From assembly GCA_946894095.1 (NCBI GenBank), contig OX335660.1:13645001-13709000 (forward strand): a DNA stretch of 64,000 nucleotides, read 5' to 3'. The notes under the pieces were generated by a model. That model was not told where the DNA came from, did not search any database, and saw only the letters and a list, made by a program, of their open reading frames with translations. The stretch's first letter is position 1, and every line of letters starts with the position of its first letter. The DNA comes from Incurvaria masculella. Its lineage: Eukaryota; Arthropoda; Insecta; Lepidoptera; Incurvariidae. The translations under genes and the position numbers were made by a program. Positions 38,601 through 48,195 of this stretch are shown in pieces.

Positions 38601-41600
38601 ATGCTAAAGATAACGATTGTTTCCATCGATCAGCGATACGAAGCAGAATTCTAACGAATTTTTTGTCCCCGAAATAGAACTATCGAATAACATTCACAGC
38701 GTATAAATTTTCTAGTAATGTTATGCGCTTTTTAACTGAAGTGATTATGTAAAAGTGTTTTTACAGAGACTTTAATAAATGGGATAATGGAAAAGAAAAG
38801 CTTAAGTTAATAAAAATAAATTAACGAATTACAAACAAACGGACTTTAATGTATCACTTTGTAAATCCATTTTTTTTAATAATGTTCCCATAGCCTTTGT
38901 GAATCAATGTCATTTAAAAAAAAACCCGGTCAATACCGAGTCGAACTCGCACACGAAGGGTTCCGTACCATCGCACATGATTGAACACCAAAAAATCACA
39001 TTTTTGTATGAATTTTAATTTTTTTGTTTTAATTTTAATTTTAACTTTTATGTTTATTTACCTAATTTTACCACACCACACTTTGTGAAAATTTCAGCTG
39101 CCTACCTACCTATAACGGTTCATGAGATACATCCCTGTGACAGACGGACGGACTGACAGACAGACGGACAGCAGAGGCTTAGTAATAGGGTTCCGTTGGC
39201 ACCCTTTGAGTACGGAACCCTAAAACGGTCCGGTCCATACGTAAGATATTATACCCCGTTATAAGGGGGTTGGGGTCCTTGCATATTAATTTGGCGTTTT
39301 GTAGTACTGGCCACTTTGATCTCAAATATCTGGCCTTGGGTTAGGAATTCCAAATAAAAATTTATTTCAAATGTAGGCTTGCATACTTGGATTTTGAAAT
39401 CAGTGACACACGGACGAAACACGGAAAGTTCTTCATTACCGTTTCGATCATCTTTTCTTCCAATTCCAAAATGGATTTCGAATTCCAATTAACATTAACA
39501 ACATATGTTAGGTTAGTTTTAATTTGAGTAAATATACTTTTTCGTACTTCGCAGGCACGTCGCTTATTCCAAGGAATGTGACATGCATGTGTGTATAATC
39601 AACCGTGAAGCAAGCACACATTAATTGAAGAAAGAGCTCTGTAAAAAGAACTATGTACTTTACGAATATACTGCAAGGCTGGACCCGAATCAGCAAAACA
39701 TACCATTCGCAGGTATTGCGTCTACCAATTTATTCGCAATATATGGCCATATGTAGACGCAATATAATAGTAGAGTAGTTTTTATTTGATACGATAATTT
39801 TTTATTATTATGTATCTACAAATGAATATAATTTTCCACCAGAAATACTAAACGGGTACCAGAATATATGTTTTTTTATGAATTTAAACTTACTAACTCT
39901 CTGAAATCATAGATTGGTTTGCAATGTGACATACATAGCGACCTATTTTAGACCTTTCAGAAAAAGGCACGCTAGGTGACACATTTTCCTTTACAAATCT
40001 TTTCGTCTCCAGATATTTGTCAAAATTTATATTTGAATTTTCATCTCCAGTAATATCTTTGTCTAACTTTATATTTGAATTTTCATCTCCAGTAATATCT
40101 TTGTCTAACTTTATATTTGAATTTTCATCTCTAGTAATATCTTTGTCTATCTTTATATTTGAATTTTCATCTCTAGTAATATCTTTGTCTAACTTTATAT
40201 TTGAATTTTCATCTCTAGTAATATCTTTGTCTAAATTTATATTTGAATTTTCATCTTCAGTAATATCTTCCAGTCTAACTTAACATTTGAACTTCAGTAA
40301 CCACATTAAAAGGATTCAAGAAGCAAAAAGCCGGCGCACCTAGTAGTTATCGCGACCAACCTTATTTTTAATCAGTCTAATATCAGCCACACCTTGCTGC
40401 GACCGACATATGAGTGTGCCTACCTCATTTCAGCGGATCCGTAATTATCGCGTTTCAGGTACCTGCGAGTGATAAGGGCTAACCGTGGTATGCTTTATCG
40501 TGCAAGTACAGAGAGATAAAATAATTAAGCATACATCTTTCGCCATAAAATGCTAGAAGCGCTGGTGACTTAATCGCAAAACTATTTTCATGCTGCAGGA
40601 ACACGGAGTGAGTACACGCCGCCGGGTCGGGTAGGCTGGGATGAATGACAAGTAGTTTTCAGTAAGTATTTGAGTTATCGCTGTGTGACACTCAGTTATT
40701 CGTTGATTTCTCAGATAATTATTATTATGTAACTTCAGATTTCAGATTCGGTGTTCAAGTTCTTTCGATCTGATTGTTTCTTCAATATTGTCTTTTGATT
40801 GAATTAGCTGAAGATGCCTAAAATCACATTGTTACATTCGCCTATCTTACCACATTACCAAAGGAACTAGATGCTATGCCAGGATATTCCCTATATTTAA
40901 ACATGGCTACAGGGGGGTTACCGTGATAAAAACTCGCCAGGTGAATAGCAGATGAAGAGATAAGATGTTTAGTTGCATTTCTGCCCGTTCACCTGCTTTT
41001 CACCCGGAGAATTTACTTACCATGGGAAGCCCCCTGGGATCAGTGACGGTTTGTGTTCGCTTTAAGCATCCAGTTGCACGAACCGGGCAAATCGCCTGGT
41101 ATGTAGGAATGGTGATCTATACTTTTATATGGGTTCCCAACCATGGAGAGACCACATTAGGCTCGCAAGGCATAAAGAGGTGAAAAGTGTCGGTATCGAG
41201 CCACATAAGTTCTGTGACTCAAAGATAATTTTTCGGTTCATTATTGTCGATAGTTGCACTAATATTCTTAGTTATGCTAAAATGGACCCATAACATAACA
41301 AATGGTTCAAATCAATCTTCTTACTTTCTTTGAAACAAAAGCCGTGTCACCGCAACCCGAAAATCGGGAAGCCGAAGAGTCAGACATTATTTAAATATGA
41401 TTCTGGTTTATATTATCTAGAAACTTCTACTATTTCAGGTACACACTATTTTTGTAGCTGAGGTACCCTTTCTTTAAGTCTAAATTAAACTTAACAACTT
41501 ATGGTTGTTGTGATAACACTTAATTTTATTTATAAATGTTTTCTAAACTGCTGAAGTAACTGGTAAACATTTAACCAATACTTTTAATACTTTTTTATCT

Positions 41601-44600
41601 GTGTTCTTAATGAAAGGTTAAGTTAAATTGCGTTGTTTACTTCTCACTTATTGATAACGGAAATGAAATCGTCACCCAACCGTTCCCACTGAGGAGTCAC
41701 CAGGGTGAGTAATGTGCAACGAATTTCTGAACAATGATACGTACGGGACTCATCACATCGTCAACAAGGTGATGGCAAGTTTTAGTATATATATCGACGG
41801 TGATGATAATGTTAATTTTGATCACTCTAAGTTATTTGTTGGATCCATCGACGTACCAATTATATCGATCGTTGGAACGTATATGTCGCAGGGGCATAAT
41901 TGGATATGGATAGTCTAATGTCATGACATTAGTCTAATATTGACCTCATCAGAAATAGGTATAAAGCCAGGAGCTTCCACTGATCACTTCTAGCGCAGTC
42001 GAGTAAAACTAGATGTAAGGAAATGTTCAGGGCCGCTTCGATCTTCCATGCAAAGCTATGGTGGAATTAAGGAAGAAGTTTACGAGGATTGTGAACCTCA
42101 AAGTACAAATTCCTTAGTTGCAACATTGAAATGGAATTTTAAACAATGTTTGTAATGTCATGGCCTAGGTGTCGCTGGTAATTACGATCTAATATTGCTG
42201 CACTCGCTAATAAAAAAAACTGGACCACTTGACTTGTTAAAAAATTTATGTGGACACTTGAAATTTGACTTAAAATCAGAAAAGCCATCACAAAACATGA
42301 AATGCTGCGGTCCAGGTACTGACAGAGAGAAGCAGTTTAAATAATCGAAGAAATTGCACCTATTTCAACCTTTAAAACCTCTCCTCTCCTCCTGCCTCGT
42401 GAAAAGCCGTAAGTTTAAAACATGTTCAATGAACGCTGTAATCTAAAAAGTATCTTTAAAACCAGCTATTTGAAAAATACCATTTCAATTTATTTAACTT
42501 TCTAAATTTCTATTGGTTTTCAAACTACACCAAGGCTGGAGTGCATCAGCTTTGGTTAATAAACTTTAACCAAAGATCCGTTATTTCACAATCAGATTGA
42601 TCCTTAGATTCCATTAACTAAGTGAAGAAGAATCTGCGAGTAAACTTCACTGGTAATTTCACTCGTTCACTGGTTCAGGATACGTCGTTCAGTTTTATAC
42701 TGTAAACCTGTAAGCTTTTAAAAGCATATTTTTTTTTTGCCAAACTCATATTTTTGGTATTTATAAACAAAAACCCTCAATGCAAGCACAGGTATCTGGC
42801 AGAAACTAAACCAGTTTATTTAGAAAATAAAAATTTTGCATTAAATATTGTTTATTTATATCAGCCAACCCACTCGCCCATGCTGAGGCAGGTATACTTA
42901 CCGCCGCCTACTGGGCTTATATTATTATGGTCCCCACTGACGTTTCGTCGTTGGTGGTAACAGCGTCTCCCTTCGCATAACGGTTGGACATTGGGAGCGC
43001 TACACAGTAAATTTCAAAGGGCAGTCGAATCCGCACATATCCTTATATTAGGTCGGGGAAAAAGTCTTTTCGCATTATAGTATGTATGAACTTGTAATAA
43101 AATCTCTTTGGCTTTACTATTTGTATCATTGGTATCATTGAAAGTTTAAATTTTAAACAACATAATTCCAAATTCTAATTAGGAAAATGTGTGATTCTCA
43201 TTTGTTTTTCGTACTGTCAAAATGAGTGAATCTAATGAAGAAATTCGATACATTTTAAAATTTTACTACAAAAAAGGTAAAAATGCAACGCAAGCCGCGA
43301 AAAAAATTTGCGATGTTTATGGACCTAGTGCAGTGTCTGTGAGAGTAGCACAAATTTGGTTTAAGCGTTTTCAATCCGGAAATTTTGATGTCAAAGATGC
43401 ACGTCGCTCTGGTCGCCCTATTACGGATAAAATGGATGCCATTTTTGAAAAAGTGGAGCAAGATCGGCATATCAGTAGTTACGACGTAGCTGAAGAACTA
43501 GGAATTGACCACAAAACAGTTTTGGCGCATTTGAAAAAAACTGGGTACACAAAAAAGCTCGATATTTGGGTACCTCACGAGCTCACTGAAAGAAACCTAA
43601 TGAACCGTGTACTCATTTGTGATTCTTTATTACGACGTAATGAAACCGAACCATTTTTGAAGAAGCTGATAACTGGTGATGAAAAGTGGATCACGTACGA
43701 CAAGAACGTGCGAAAAAGGTCGTGGTCAAAGGCCGGTCAAGCTTCACAGACTGTGGCGAAACCCGGGTTAACTCGCAACAAGGTGATGCTGTGTGTGTGG
43801 TGGGATTGGAAGGGCATTATTCATTATGAGCTGTTACCACCAGGCAGGACCATCGATTTTGAACTCTACTGCGAACAACTGATGAGATTAAAGCAAGAAG
43901 TTGAGAGAAAGCGGCCGGAATTAATCAACAGAAGGGGTGTGGTTTTTCATCATGATAACGCTAGACCTCACACATCTTTAGCCACTCAGCAAAAACTAAG
44001 AGAGTTTGGCTGGGAGGTGTTAATGCATCCGCCGTATAGTCCTGACCTTGCACCTTCAGATTTCCACCTGTTTAGGTCTCTTCAGAATTCTTTAGGCAGT
44101 GTCAGGTTAACATCACGAGAGGACTGCCAAAACCACTTGTCGCGGTATATTGATCAGAAGTCCCAATATTTCTATAGCAATGGGATCATGTCCCTACCTA
44201 CAAGATGGCAAAAAGTTATCGAACAAAATGGTACCTACATACTTTAGTTAAATGTAAATAAACCATATTAAAAAATGTTTTGAATTTTCTTAAAAAATGC
44301 GAAGAAACTTTTTCCCCAACCTATTATATCATTGTTGTTTGCTTTTAAATGATTCTGTACTTATAAACGGTATGTAGCACTGGCGCGGTTAACCTGACGA
44401 CGGACGTTGCACGTTGTTTGGTTCGTACGTAATGGAAGTACACATAGATAAAATAACACAATACCTTTGTTCCATACAATATGTATAAGTCATGAACGAT
44501 TTATGATTTTTTTATTCACTTTCTTTGAACGGGATATTTTCGGTTATCAACATTGGCAAAGGTATCTTTTAGTTTTGTTTAATTGTATTTCACTGGACAA

Positions 44601-46086
44601 ATATCACTATGTACTGATTTATAATCAGTCGTAATGGCAGAATATTACACGCTGTTCTGTTGCAACTAGGAGGAAACTATGTAGCTGCTTTGGGATAAGA
44701 GCAGCAGCAGGTTTCGTCCGATATGGGTTGGTAATAAAAAGCGCTTTCTCTTTTCGGGTCATCAGCTTAGTCAGGACATTAAGAAGGGCCCGTAAGCTAT
44801 GCTCCTCATACAAACGTAGTTTACTAATCATTTGGAAACCGCTATTCCAATTGAATTGATATTTAATATATAATATCAGGTAACAAACATCTGTGTCTGC
44901 ACGCTTTTGTTTTTTGAAAAATCCAAACCGAATGAAATGAAAGCAAAAATAAAATCTTCATACGAATTTTGTTTTCTCTGTGGTTTGACCCAGAATACAT
45001 TTACCGAAAAAACAAAGGCATGCAGACACAGATATTTGTAGCCCAATATTAGATATCAAATATCAAGTATGTTGGAATAGTGGTTTTTGAAATTATTAGC
45101 AAACTACGTTTGTATGGGAGGCGAATTTTTCTGATGCTTACGGGCCGACCTTAAGATGATTGTGTACCAATAGAGGACCTGCATAATGGTATGCCTCCGT
45201 CCCCTATTATGCCACCGCACAACGCGGAACATGCAGGGCATGCACCCATTCATTGTCGACATTCCCAAAATAAGAACCCACCAATTCTCTAGATAGGGTC
45301 GGGAAACTATGGAAGCGACTCCCTGCCGAAGTTTCTCCCTCAAAGTACCACCTGGGGTCCTTCAAACGTGGTGTGAAGAAACACCTGGCCAGCCGGCACG
45401 GTTTTCTTAGCCCCTGTGAAAGTCCGAAAGCCAATGGCCCTATTCGGGCGTCTTTTTTGTGAGGTTCTGGCGTGCCACGCTCACCATATAAAAACTAATC
45501 TTATCCCAAGCTCTTGGTGTTGTGTTTTTGGTTAAATTCATAATAGAACACATCTAACGTCGTAATAAAATCTGGTTCAAAAAATTGTTGCTGCAATTGT
45601 TCTCGTCTGTCGACTGTGGATACATTAGGATCTTTGATTTATTTGCAAGAAGTGTGACATTACTCCGACGGTACGGAGTCGGAGTAATGTCTTGAAATCC
45701 AAAAAGATCAGTCAAAACTTACGGTACTCAGTGTTAGTGGTTCCGGTAGTAGGCGGACCCAAAAGCTGTCTCTCGCTCTGAGACGCATCCGTGTTGAACA
45801 AGGCCACATCTCCGGTCGCCTGCGGTTCTCCCGGCGGTACTCCCTGCAAACCGTCGTCCAGCATCTGGTAGGCCCCACTCCTCACCGTCAGCTCAGGCTC
45901 GCTCTTCAAGATCTCCACTGGAGGGTCCACCTCCGGCAGAGGGACACCGGACTCCCTCGCTTCCGCCAACACGGGGCCATCCTCAGTTCTTTCATTGTCG
46001 TTTACGATCACATCTTCCTGTCCGAGAGCACCGATCCACAAACTCACTATCACCACCAACGCCAGTCCGAGAACTTTTCTCGCCAT
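17663..46086 (-). CDS. mesh: mesh-type smooth septate junction membrane protein (all exons, two 3' ends)
   Basis: Shared coding exons, 5' to 3': 46086-45723, 37333-37095, 36418-36212, 35502-35344, 34983-34846, 34238-34070, 33563-33306, 32241-31902, 31715-31577, 31387-31245, 31101-30969, 30715-30621, 30333-30215, 30097-29946, 29762-29654, 29503-29367, 29157-29019, 24334-24069, 22848-22744, 22508-22400 (3520 nt). The tail is 22201-21186 (1511 aa) or 19045-18892 plus 17951-17663 (1320 aa). Approximate residues: signal peptide 1-22, NIDO 200-425, IPT/TIG-like 425-511, AMOP 670-835 (paired Cys, QCCLW), VWD 825-1013 ([20 protein letters not shown]), sushi 1110-1170, one transmembrane helix near 1187-1209, cytoplasmic tail. 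This architecture matches insect Mesh, which sits at smooth septate junctions of midgut and Malpighian tubules with Ssk and Tsp2A. The start was chosen at 46086 because the signal peptide follows it; the frame is open further upstream. Mesh identity is from family knowledge; the junctions are read directly. Confidence 0.92.
17712..17815 (-). repeat. In-frame 21-bp coding minisatellite in the mesh B tail
   Basis: About four GC-rich 21-bp units encode Y-G-Q-Q-P-A-(A/T) heptads separated by P or Q. The array is perfect enough to suggest recent slippage. Confidence 0.8.
18016..18890. repeat. 54-bp minisatellite in the last mesh B intron
   Basis: About 16 tandem units built on AACTTGCGACTTAGCG(T/G)TAGC, TCTGTTTTTGTTGC, TTTTGCTTTTCAACCTAAT. 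Most units are 54 bp; some are about 40 bp variants lacking the TCTG block. Because 54 is a multiple of 3, long spurious open frames appear on both strands. The array begins right after the splice donor at 18891. Confidence 0.92.
19120..21180. other. DNA between the two alternative mesh 3' ends
   Basis: AT-rich; must hold the 3' UTR and polyadenylation site of isoform A. No gene seen. 19190-19480 contains a decayed inverted-repeat element resembling sequence at 4585-4810 (AACCCTATCAATTCCCCATACTA, ACGTCTGTAA). Confidence 0.4.
21186..22201 (-). other. mesh: mesh alternative terminal exon A (long tail, PDZ ligand)
   Basis: Acceptor TTTAG at 22206-22202, then [15 protein letters not shown], a 23-residue hydrophobic helix, stop at 21186. 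It encodes a 337-residue segment ending in a Ser/Pro/Thr-rich cytoplasmic tail (PPPP near the middle, repeated SP/TSP motifs). The final residues are T-T-M-V, a class I PDZ ligand. It joins in phase 1 to the sushi exon ending at 22400, giving C+GT = Arg. Confidence 0.9.
23284..23545 (+). mobile_element. SINE with 5S-type head, internally deleted
   Basis: Head TTGCGATTCGATAAGCTGGG and TTCTGGATGGGTGATCA, then body CTTACTAGGTGGTACGG, GTTGGTACCATCGCATTAAA, TTGTCCGTGTTTTCCATCCAG, ending CCATCCATGTCCAG. Mesh intron. Confidence 0.7.
23645..23930 (-). mobile_element. SINE with tRNA-type head, degenerate
   Basis: GTGCCATGCCCGGTCC, GATGGAATGCGCGGACA, CTACCACCTAGTAAG-like and GACGAAACGTCATC landmarks followed by a tRNA-like head. 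It contains a local palindrome, CTTACTAGGTGG next to its inverse. Confidence 0.65.
24430..24740 (+). mobile_element. LINE fragment (I/R1-like C-terminal region)
   Basis: Frame 24435-24668 reads [25 protein letters not shown], resembling the Cys/His 'EDxxHxLxxC' tail of I/R1-group LINE proteins. It is truncated at both ends, in a mesh intron. Confidence 0.5.
25695..26060 (-). mobile_element. SINE, degenerate 5S-type head
   Basis: Poly-T, TGTAACTGGGCATAG, GTGCCATGCCAGAACC, ATGCAATGGTACCCACTCGG and GTGGAATCCGAACCACGGC, followed by a mutated head (CGGAGTTGCTTTACC) ending CGCGTCACTGGGCGAC. Same layout as the cleaner copy at 56071. Confidence 0.65.
27243..27754 (+). mobile_element. Non-autonomous Helitron
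   Basis: Starts TCCTACTAATATTATAAACG after an A and ends CAGCTAG before a T, as expected for A/T-targeted Helitrons. A short GC hairpin (CCGAGCTTAGCCGG) precedes the CTAG end. There are no terminal inverted repeats and no target duplication. No Rep/helicase frame, so non-autonomous. In the 4.7-kb mesh intron. Confidence 0.85.
28088..28490 (+). mobile_element. Full-length SINE with tRNA-type head
   Basis: The head at 28088-28165 carries an A-box-like GTAGCCTTGTGGCGCGG and a B-box-like GGGTTTAATTTCGAC. The shared body (TTCGTCACGAATGCGAGCTG, CCCCTACTAGGTGG, CCGTGTTTTCCATCCAG, GCCATCCATGTC) ends in an A-rich tail. Best tRNA-head copy in the window. Confidence 0.85.
32420..33155 (+). mobile_element. 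SINE split by a TTAA MITE
   Basis: SINE body runs 32420-32579 (ends TTTCATCCAGTTAA) and resumes at 33112 (TTGTGCTTATAAAGGTAAGGTCC). The MITE at 32580-33111 interrupts it. Both parts are in the same orientation. Confidence 0.7.
32580..33111 (-). mobile_element. TTAA-flanked MITE, family 1, copy 2
   Basis: Ends GGCGGCCCATCCCG and CGGGTTGGGCCACC. TTAA is intact on the left (32576-32579) but mutated on the right. Orientation is opposite to the 12283 copy; the interior is closely similar to 53130-53671. Confidence 0.82.
37390..37700 (+). mobile_element. Probable LINE relic in mesh intron 1
   Basis: Reads [19 protein letters not shown] and further on [14 protein letters not shown] in another frame. 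It looks like a decayed retroelement coding region rather than a mesh exon, with several stops. Class uncertain. Confidence 0.35.
38218..38360 (-). mobile_element. SINE tail-side fragment
   Basis: TTTTTATGTAACTGGACTAATAC, then CTAAATGGAAAACATTGACAA and TTTTTCATTGCCGCATCGACC. Internally deleted; in mesh intron 1. Confidence 0.55.
38920..39224 (+). mobile_element. GGGTTCCG repeat family, copy 4
   Basis: CCGGTCAATACCGAGTCG start, CACACGAAGGGTTCCG, GACGGACGGACTGACAGAC block, end CCTTTGAGTACGGAACCC. In mesh intron 1. Confidence 0.8.
40015..40275. repeat. 42-bp tandem repeat in mesh intron 1
   Basis: About six units of TTTATATTTGAATTTTCATC + TCCAGTAATATCTTTGTCTAAC with few changes (C/T at the 22nd base, A/T in TAAC/TATC). 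As 42 is a multiple of 3, a spurious [20 protein letters not shown] frame is open here. Confidence 0.92.
40855..41220 (-). mobile_element. Diverged SINE
   Basis: Starts AAAGGAACTAGATGCTATGCC and AACATGGCTACA. The middle is replaced by a TAAAAACTCGCCAGGTGAATAGCAG block (also seen near 59575). It ends with a TTCCCAACCATGGAGAGACC tRNA-side stretch. Confidence 0.45.
41230..43045. other. mesh intron 1 DNA without a recognised feature
   Basis: AT-rich. Short frames carry no motif. 42365-42445 resembles 34500-34565 (CGTGAAAAG, CCGTAAGTTT, GTAATCTAAAAAG), so another low-copy repeat may be present. Confidence 0.35.
43048..44324 (+). mobile_element. Complete mariner transposon
   Basis: 1277 bp flanked by the TA target duplication (43046-43047 and 44325-44326). 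Terminal inverted repeats of about 28 bp start TTAGGTCGGGGAAAAAGT on the left and, read inward, ATAGGTTGGGGAAAAAGT on the right, followed by TTCGCATT on both sides. One uninterrupted transposase frame fills it. It is inserted in mesh intron 1 in the orientation opposite to mesh. Confidence 0.95.
43222..44247 (+). CDS. mariner transposase, intact 341 aa
   Basis: Catalyses cut-and-paste transposition at TA sites in the nucleus. The N-terminal half has two helix-turn-helix motifs, with GRP (residues near 73) between them. The linker WVPHEL is present near residue 116. The catalytic triad is D in TGDEKW, D in HHDNARPH and D in the [10 protein letters not shown] block; exactly 34 residues separate the last two, so this is a DD34D mariner. 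The length matches the family (about 340-350 aa). No stop or frameshift was seen, unlike every LINE here, so the copy is young and potentially active. Subfamily looks cecropia-like, which is tentative. It has no link to mesh function. Confidence 0.95.
   Translation: MSESNEEIRYILKFYYKKGKNATQAAKKICDVYGPSAVSVRVAQIWFKRFQSGNFDVKDARRSGRPITDKMDAIFEKVEQDRHISSYDVAEELGIDHKTVLAHLKKTGYTKKLDIWVPHELTERNLMNRVLICDSLLRRNETEPFLKKLITGDEKWITYDKNVRKRSWSKAGQASQTVAKPGLTRNKVMLCVWWDWKGIIHYELLPPGRTIDFELYCEQLMRLKQEVERKRPELINRRGVVFHHDNARPHTSLATQQKLREFGWEVLMHPPYSPDLAPSDFHLFRSLQNSLGSVRLTSREDCQNHLSRYIDQKSQYFYSNGIMSLPTRWQKVIEQNGTYIL
44783..45150. mobile_element. TTAA-flanked near-palindromic MITE, family 2, second copy
   Basis: TTAA at 44779-44782 and 45151-45154; 368 bp; outer sequence GAAGGGCCCGTAAGC against GGTCGGCCCGTAAGC read inward. 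The interior pairs CATCTGTGTCTGCACGC with GCATGCAGACACAGATAT. Inverted relative to 1292-1663. Confidence 0.78.
45185..45475 (+). mobile_element. LINE 3' fragment
   Basis: A plus frame reads [12 protein letters not shown], then [30 protein letters not shown], the C-terminal end typical of CR1/jockey-type RT proteins. It lies in mesh intron 1, ending about 250 bp from exon 1. Confidence 0.6.
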
Positions 46087-46329
46087 ATTTGAGTTTATTC
46101 GAGTTGGTTGCTCACACCATTTTTTGCGATTGTTCTGCACAAAATGGCGGAATCGATTGATAAGCCTTTTTGTTGGAGCTTTTACTATGGAAATAACAGG
46201 TGCCGATAAGATGGACAGAGCCGCGAGGAATGAGGCGTTGGACCCGGTCGGCGACACGCGATTGGACGGGCCGTTATCATTCTGGCAGGTTATCCGTGGG
46301 TTGATAAGATAAGCGATAGAAAATGCGAC

Positions 46330-46555
46330 AGGGCTGTGCTGAAAATTTTGCATACATTTTCAGATCAGCACCTTTTTGAGAATGAATCTTTTCACAAATT
46401 GATTTCTCCGTCGCACCATAAGGGTATTGAATTTTCTGCCGACTTCCTTCATACCTACAACTTGGAAGTTTTCAAACGTAATGTTAACAAGCTTACTAGC
46501 TCTGCAATATTCCGCAAATCCGCTGGTATTGTGCCTCGCCGAGAGTAGTTTCCAT
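46330..46555 (+). mobile_element. Degenerate LINE C-terminal fragment upstream of mesh
   Basis: LHTFSDQHLFENESFHKL, then FLHTYNLEVFKRNVNKL resembles the FKRNLNKL ends at 10240 and 59710. It lies in the region expected to contain the mesh 5' UTR or promoter. Confidence 0.5.
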
Positions 46556-46559
46556 AGAA

Positions 46560-47115
46560 TAGGTTAGGTTAGGTTGTAGCTCGCGGAACAGCCACCCCTT
46601 TCCCCAGTCCACCTTTTTGGATTTTCTACCGTAAAGTTTTTACAGCCCAGCTTGCTGTCTTCTATAAATCCGTCGACAGCCCTGAATATAACTTGCGTAG
46701 AGTTCGCGTAAGTTGCTGATTACGAACTAGTCATCCTACCTGCGTATGAATTCATCGCTCCATGATTCATAACATTAACGCGCTCCAATGCAACACTTAC
46801 TATAACTACACCCTTGGTTCCGGCTTTGAGACCGGATGTGTTTATACTTTCTTTTATCTGATTACCGTCATTAGCTTCTCTACATTTCTTGCCGAAGATT
46901 TCAGATAGTGTATTGACAATTGTTTATTTGGTTCTTCCAAGCAAGCTTGCATGTGGTTTACTGGCAATGTTGACGATGTATGCTCGAACAGATTTCTTCG
47001 GATGGACTAAATCATATGTTACTAACATATCACAGGCATTCTTAAAAGATCTCATATGTAGATTCATACAAATTACGGGTTTTAGTTACATTCGTTACAA
47101 CTGGAGATGAATAGC
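46560..47115. other. Upstream DNA of mesh, no feature recognised
   Basis: Contains a short GGTTAGGTTAGGTT run at 46563-46576 but no gene or clear promoter motif. The mesh transcription start could not be placed. Confidence 0.35.
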
Positions 47116-47117
47116 AC

Positions 47118-47320
47118 CACATAATGGTAGGATAAGCCCAACACATAACAACATTATTGAACTGGATGGAAAACAGGGACAATTGGTCATTGCTGCTTAA
47201 ACGATATTTTCAACCAATGCGGTGGTACCAATCCGGGTGGGGGGGGGGGCGAAACCCTACCACCTAGTAGGGAAAGGGGACCTACAGTTTTACATGGGCT
47301 TTACCATGCAACGAATATGC
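47118..47320 (-). mobile_element. SINE body fragment
   Basis: GGATAAGCCCAACACATAAC, GGATGGAAAACAGGGACAA, AATGCGGTGGTACCAATCCGG, a G-run, then CTACCACCTAGTAGGG and TACAGTTTTACATGG. Confidence 0.65.
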
Positions 47321-47639
47321 CTAAAAATCTGCACCAAGCACTGACAGATTTACAGACACAGCATATCCGATAGCACGTACTTTAATGAGGCGCTATGTAT
47401 AAGCGGGTCATATTCGCTCGAATACTACGCAACTACACATTTTGTAGATAACCGCACGATAAGGTTTAAGAATACACATGTTTGTTAGTACCTCTTTGTA
47501 CCTCTTTGTTTGTGGTTGCCTAATCAGGCAAAGTACACTTTTTGGTACCCTAAGTGTTTGTTCCAAACATATCCCCTATTTCGGAGTTGGCATCTCGTCA
47601 AAAATTCGAGCTGTTCAATGATTCTGAATTCATGTTTTA

Positions 47640-47835
47640 CCTATATTTATTGTTATAGCGGCCAAATATATACACAAACTGTGAAAAATTCAGCTACCTA
47701 TCTATTACAGATCATGAGATACAGCCCTGTGACAGACGGGCGGCCGAGCGGACGGACGGACGGCCGGGCGGACGGCCGGACGGAAGGACGGACAGCGGAG
47801 GATTAGTAATAGGGTTCCGTTTGGTACCCTTTGCT
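47640..47835 (+). mobile_element. GGGTTCCG repeat family, copy 5 (partial)
   Basis: TTGTTATAGCGGCCAAATA, CATGAGATACAGCCCTGTGACAG, an expanded GGACGGACGGCCGGGCGGAC minisatellite, then TAGTAATAGGGTTCCG. Confidence 0.75.
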
Positions 47836-48195
47836 ACCAATCCAAGAACTGTCAAGCATACATAGTTTCGCAAAAATCGCAAATCTTTCGAATTTTGTAA
47901 GAGGAAGGAAATTTAACAGAACAGAATGTTTTGCGTTCTTAATTTTTTAAGCTTTCGGGAAGCTAGACTATATTTCAGTGCCTACCTATTCGGACCAGTA
48001 CGGTCTACCTGCATTGACTTGCCGAGACGTGTACACAGACAAATAGGTTAGTCCATCGTTTCCACTCAAAGAGCTATGGAACAAGGTTTCTCTGAGGGAT
48101 TAGAACAGGAATGAGATTACTCGTCGGAGAACAAAAGCGACCGATATAGCCCACAAGATCAGCTAGCCATGTCTGCCGTAGAATCGATAACCGAT

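Noticed and set aside
40017..40283. Open frame encoding [14 protein letters not shown] repeats
   Set aside because: Artefact of the 42-bp intronic tandem repeat.
45712..46353. Longer mesh start giving 213 residues in the first exon frame
   Set aside because: The upstream extension is in frame, but the ATG at 46086 is followed at once by a good signal peptide ([22 protein letters not shown]), which an N-terminal extension would bury.
46563..46576. TTAGG-like run resembling the insect telomere repeat
   Set aside because: Fewer than three units; GGTTAGGTTAGGTT is common in insect DNA and gives no evidence of an interstitial telomere.
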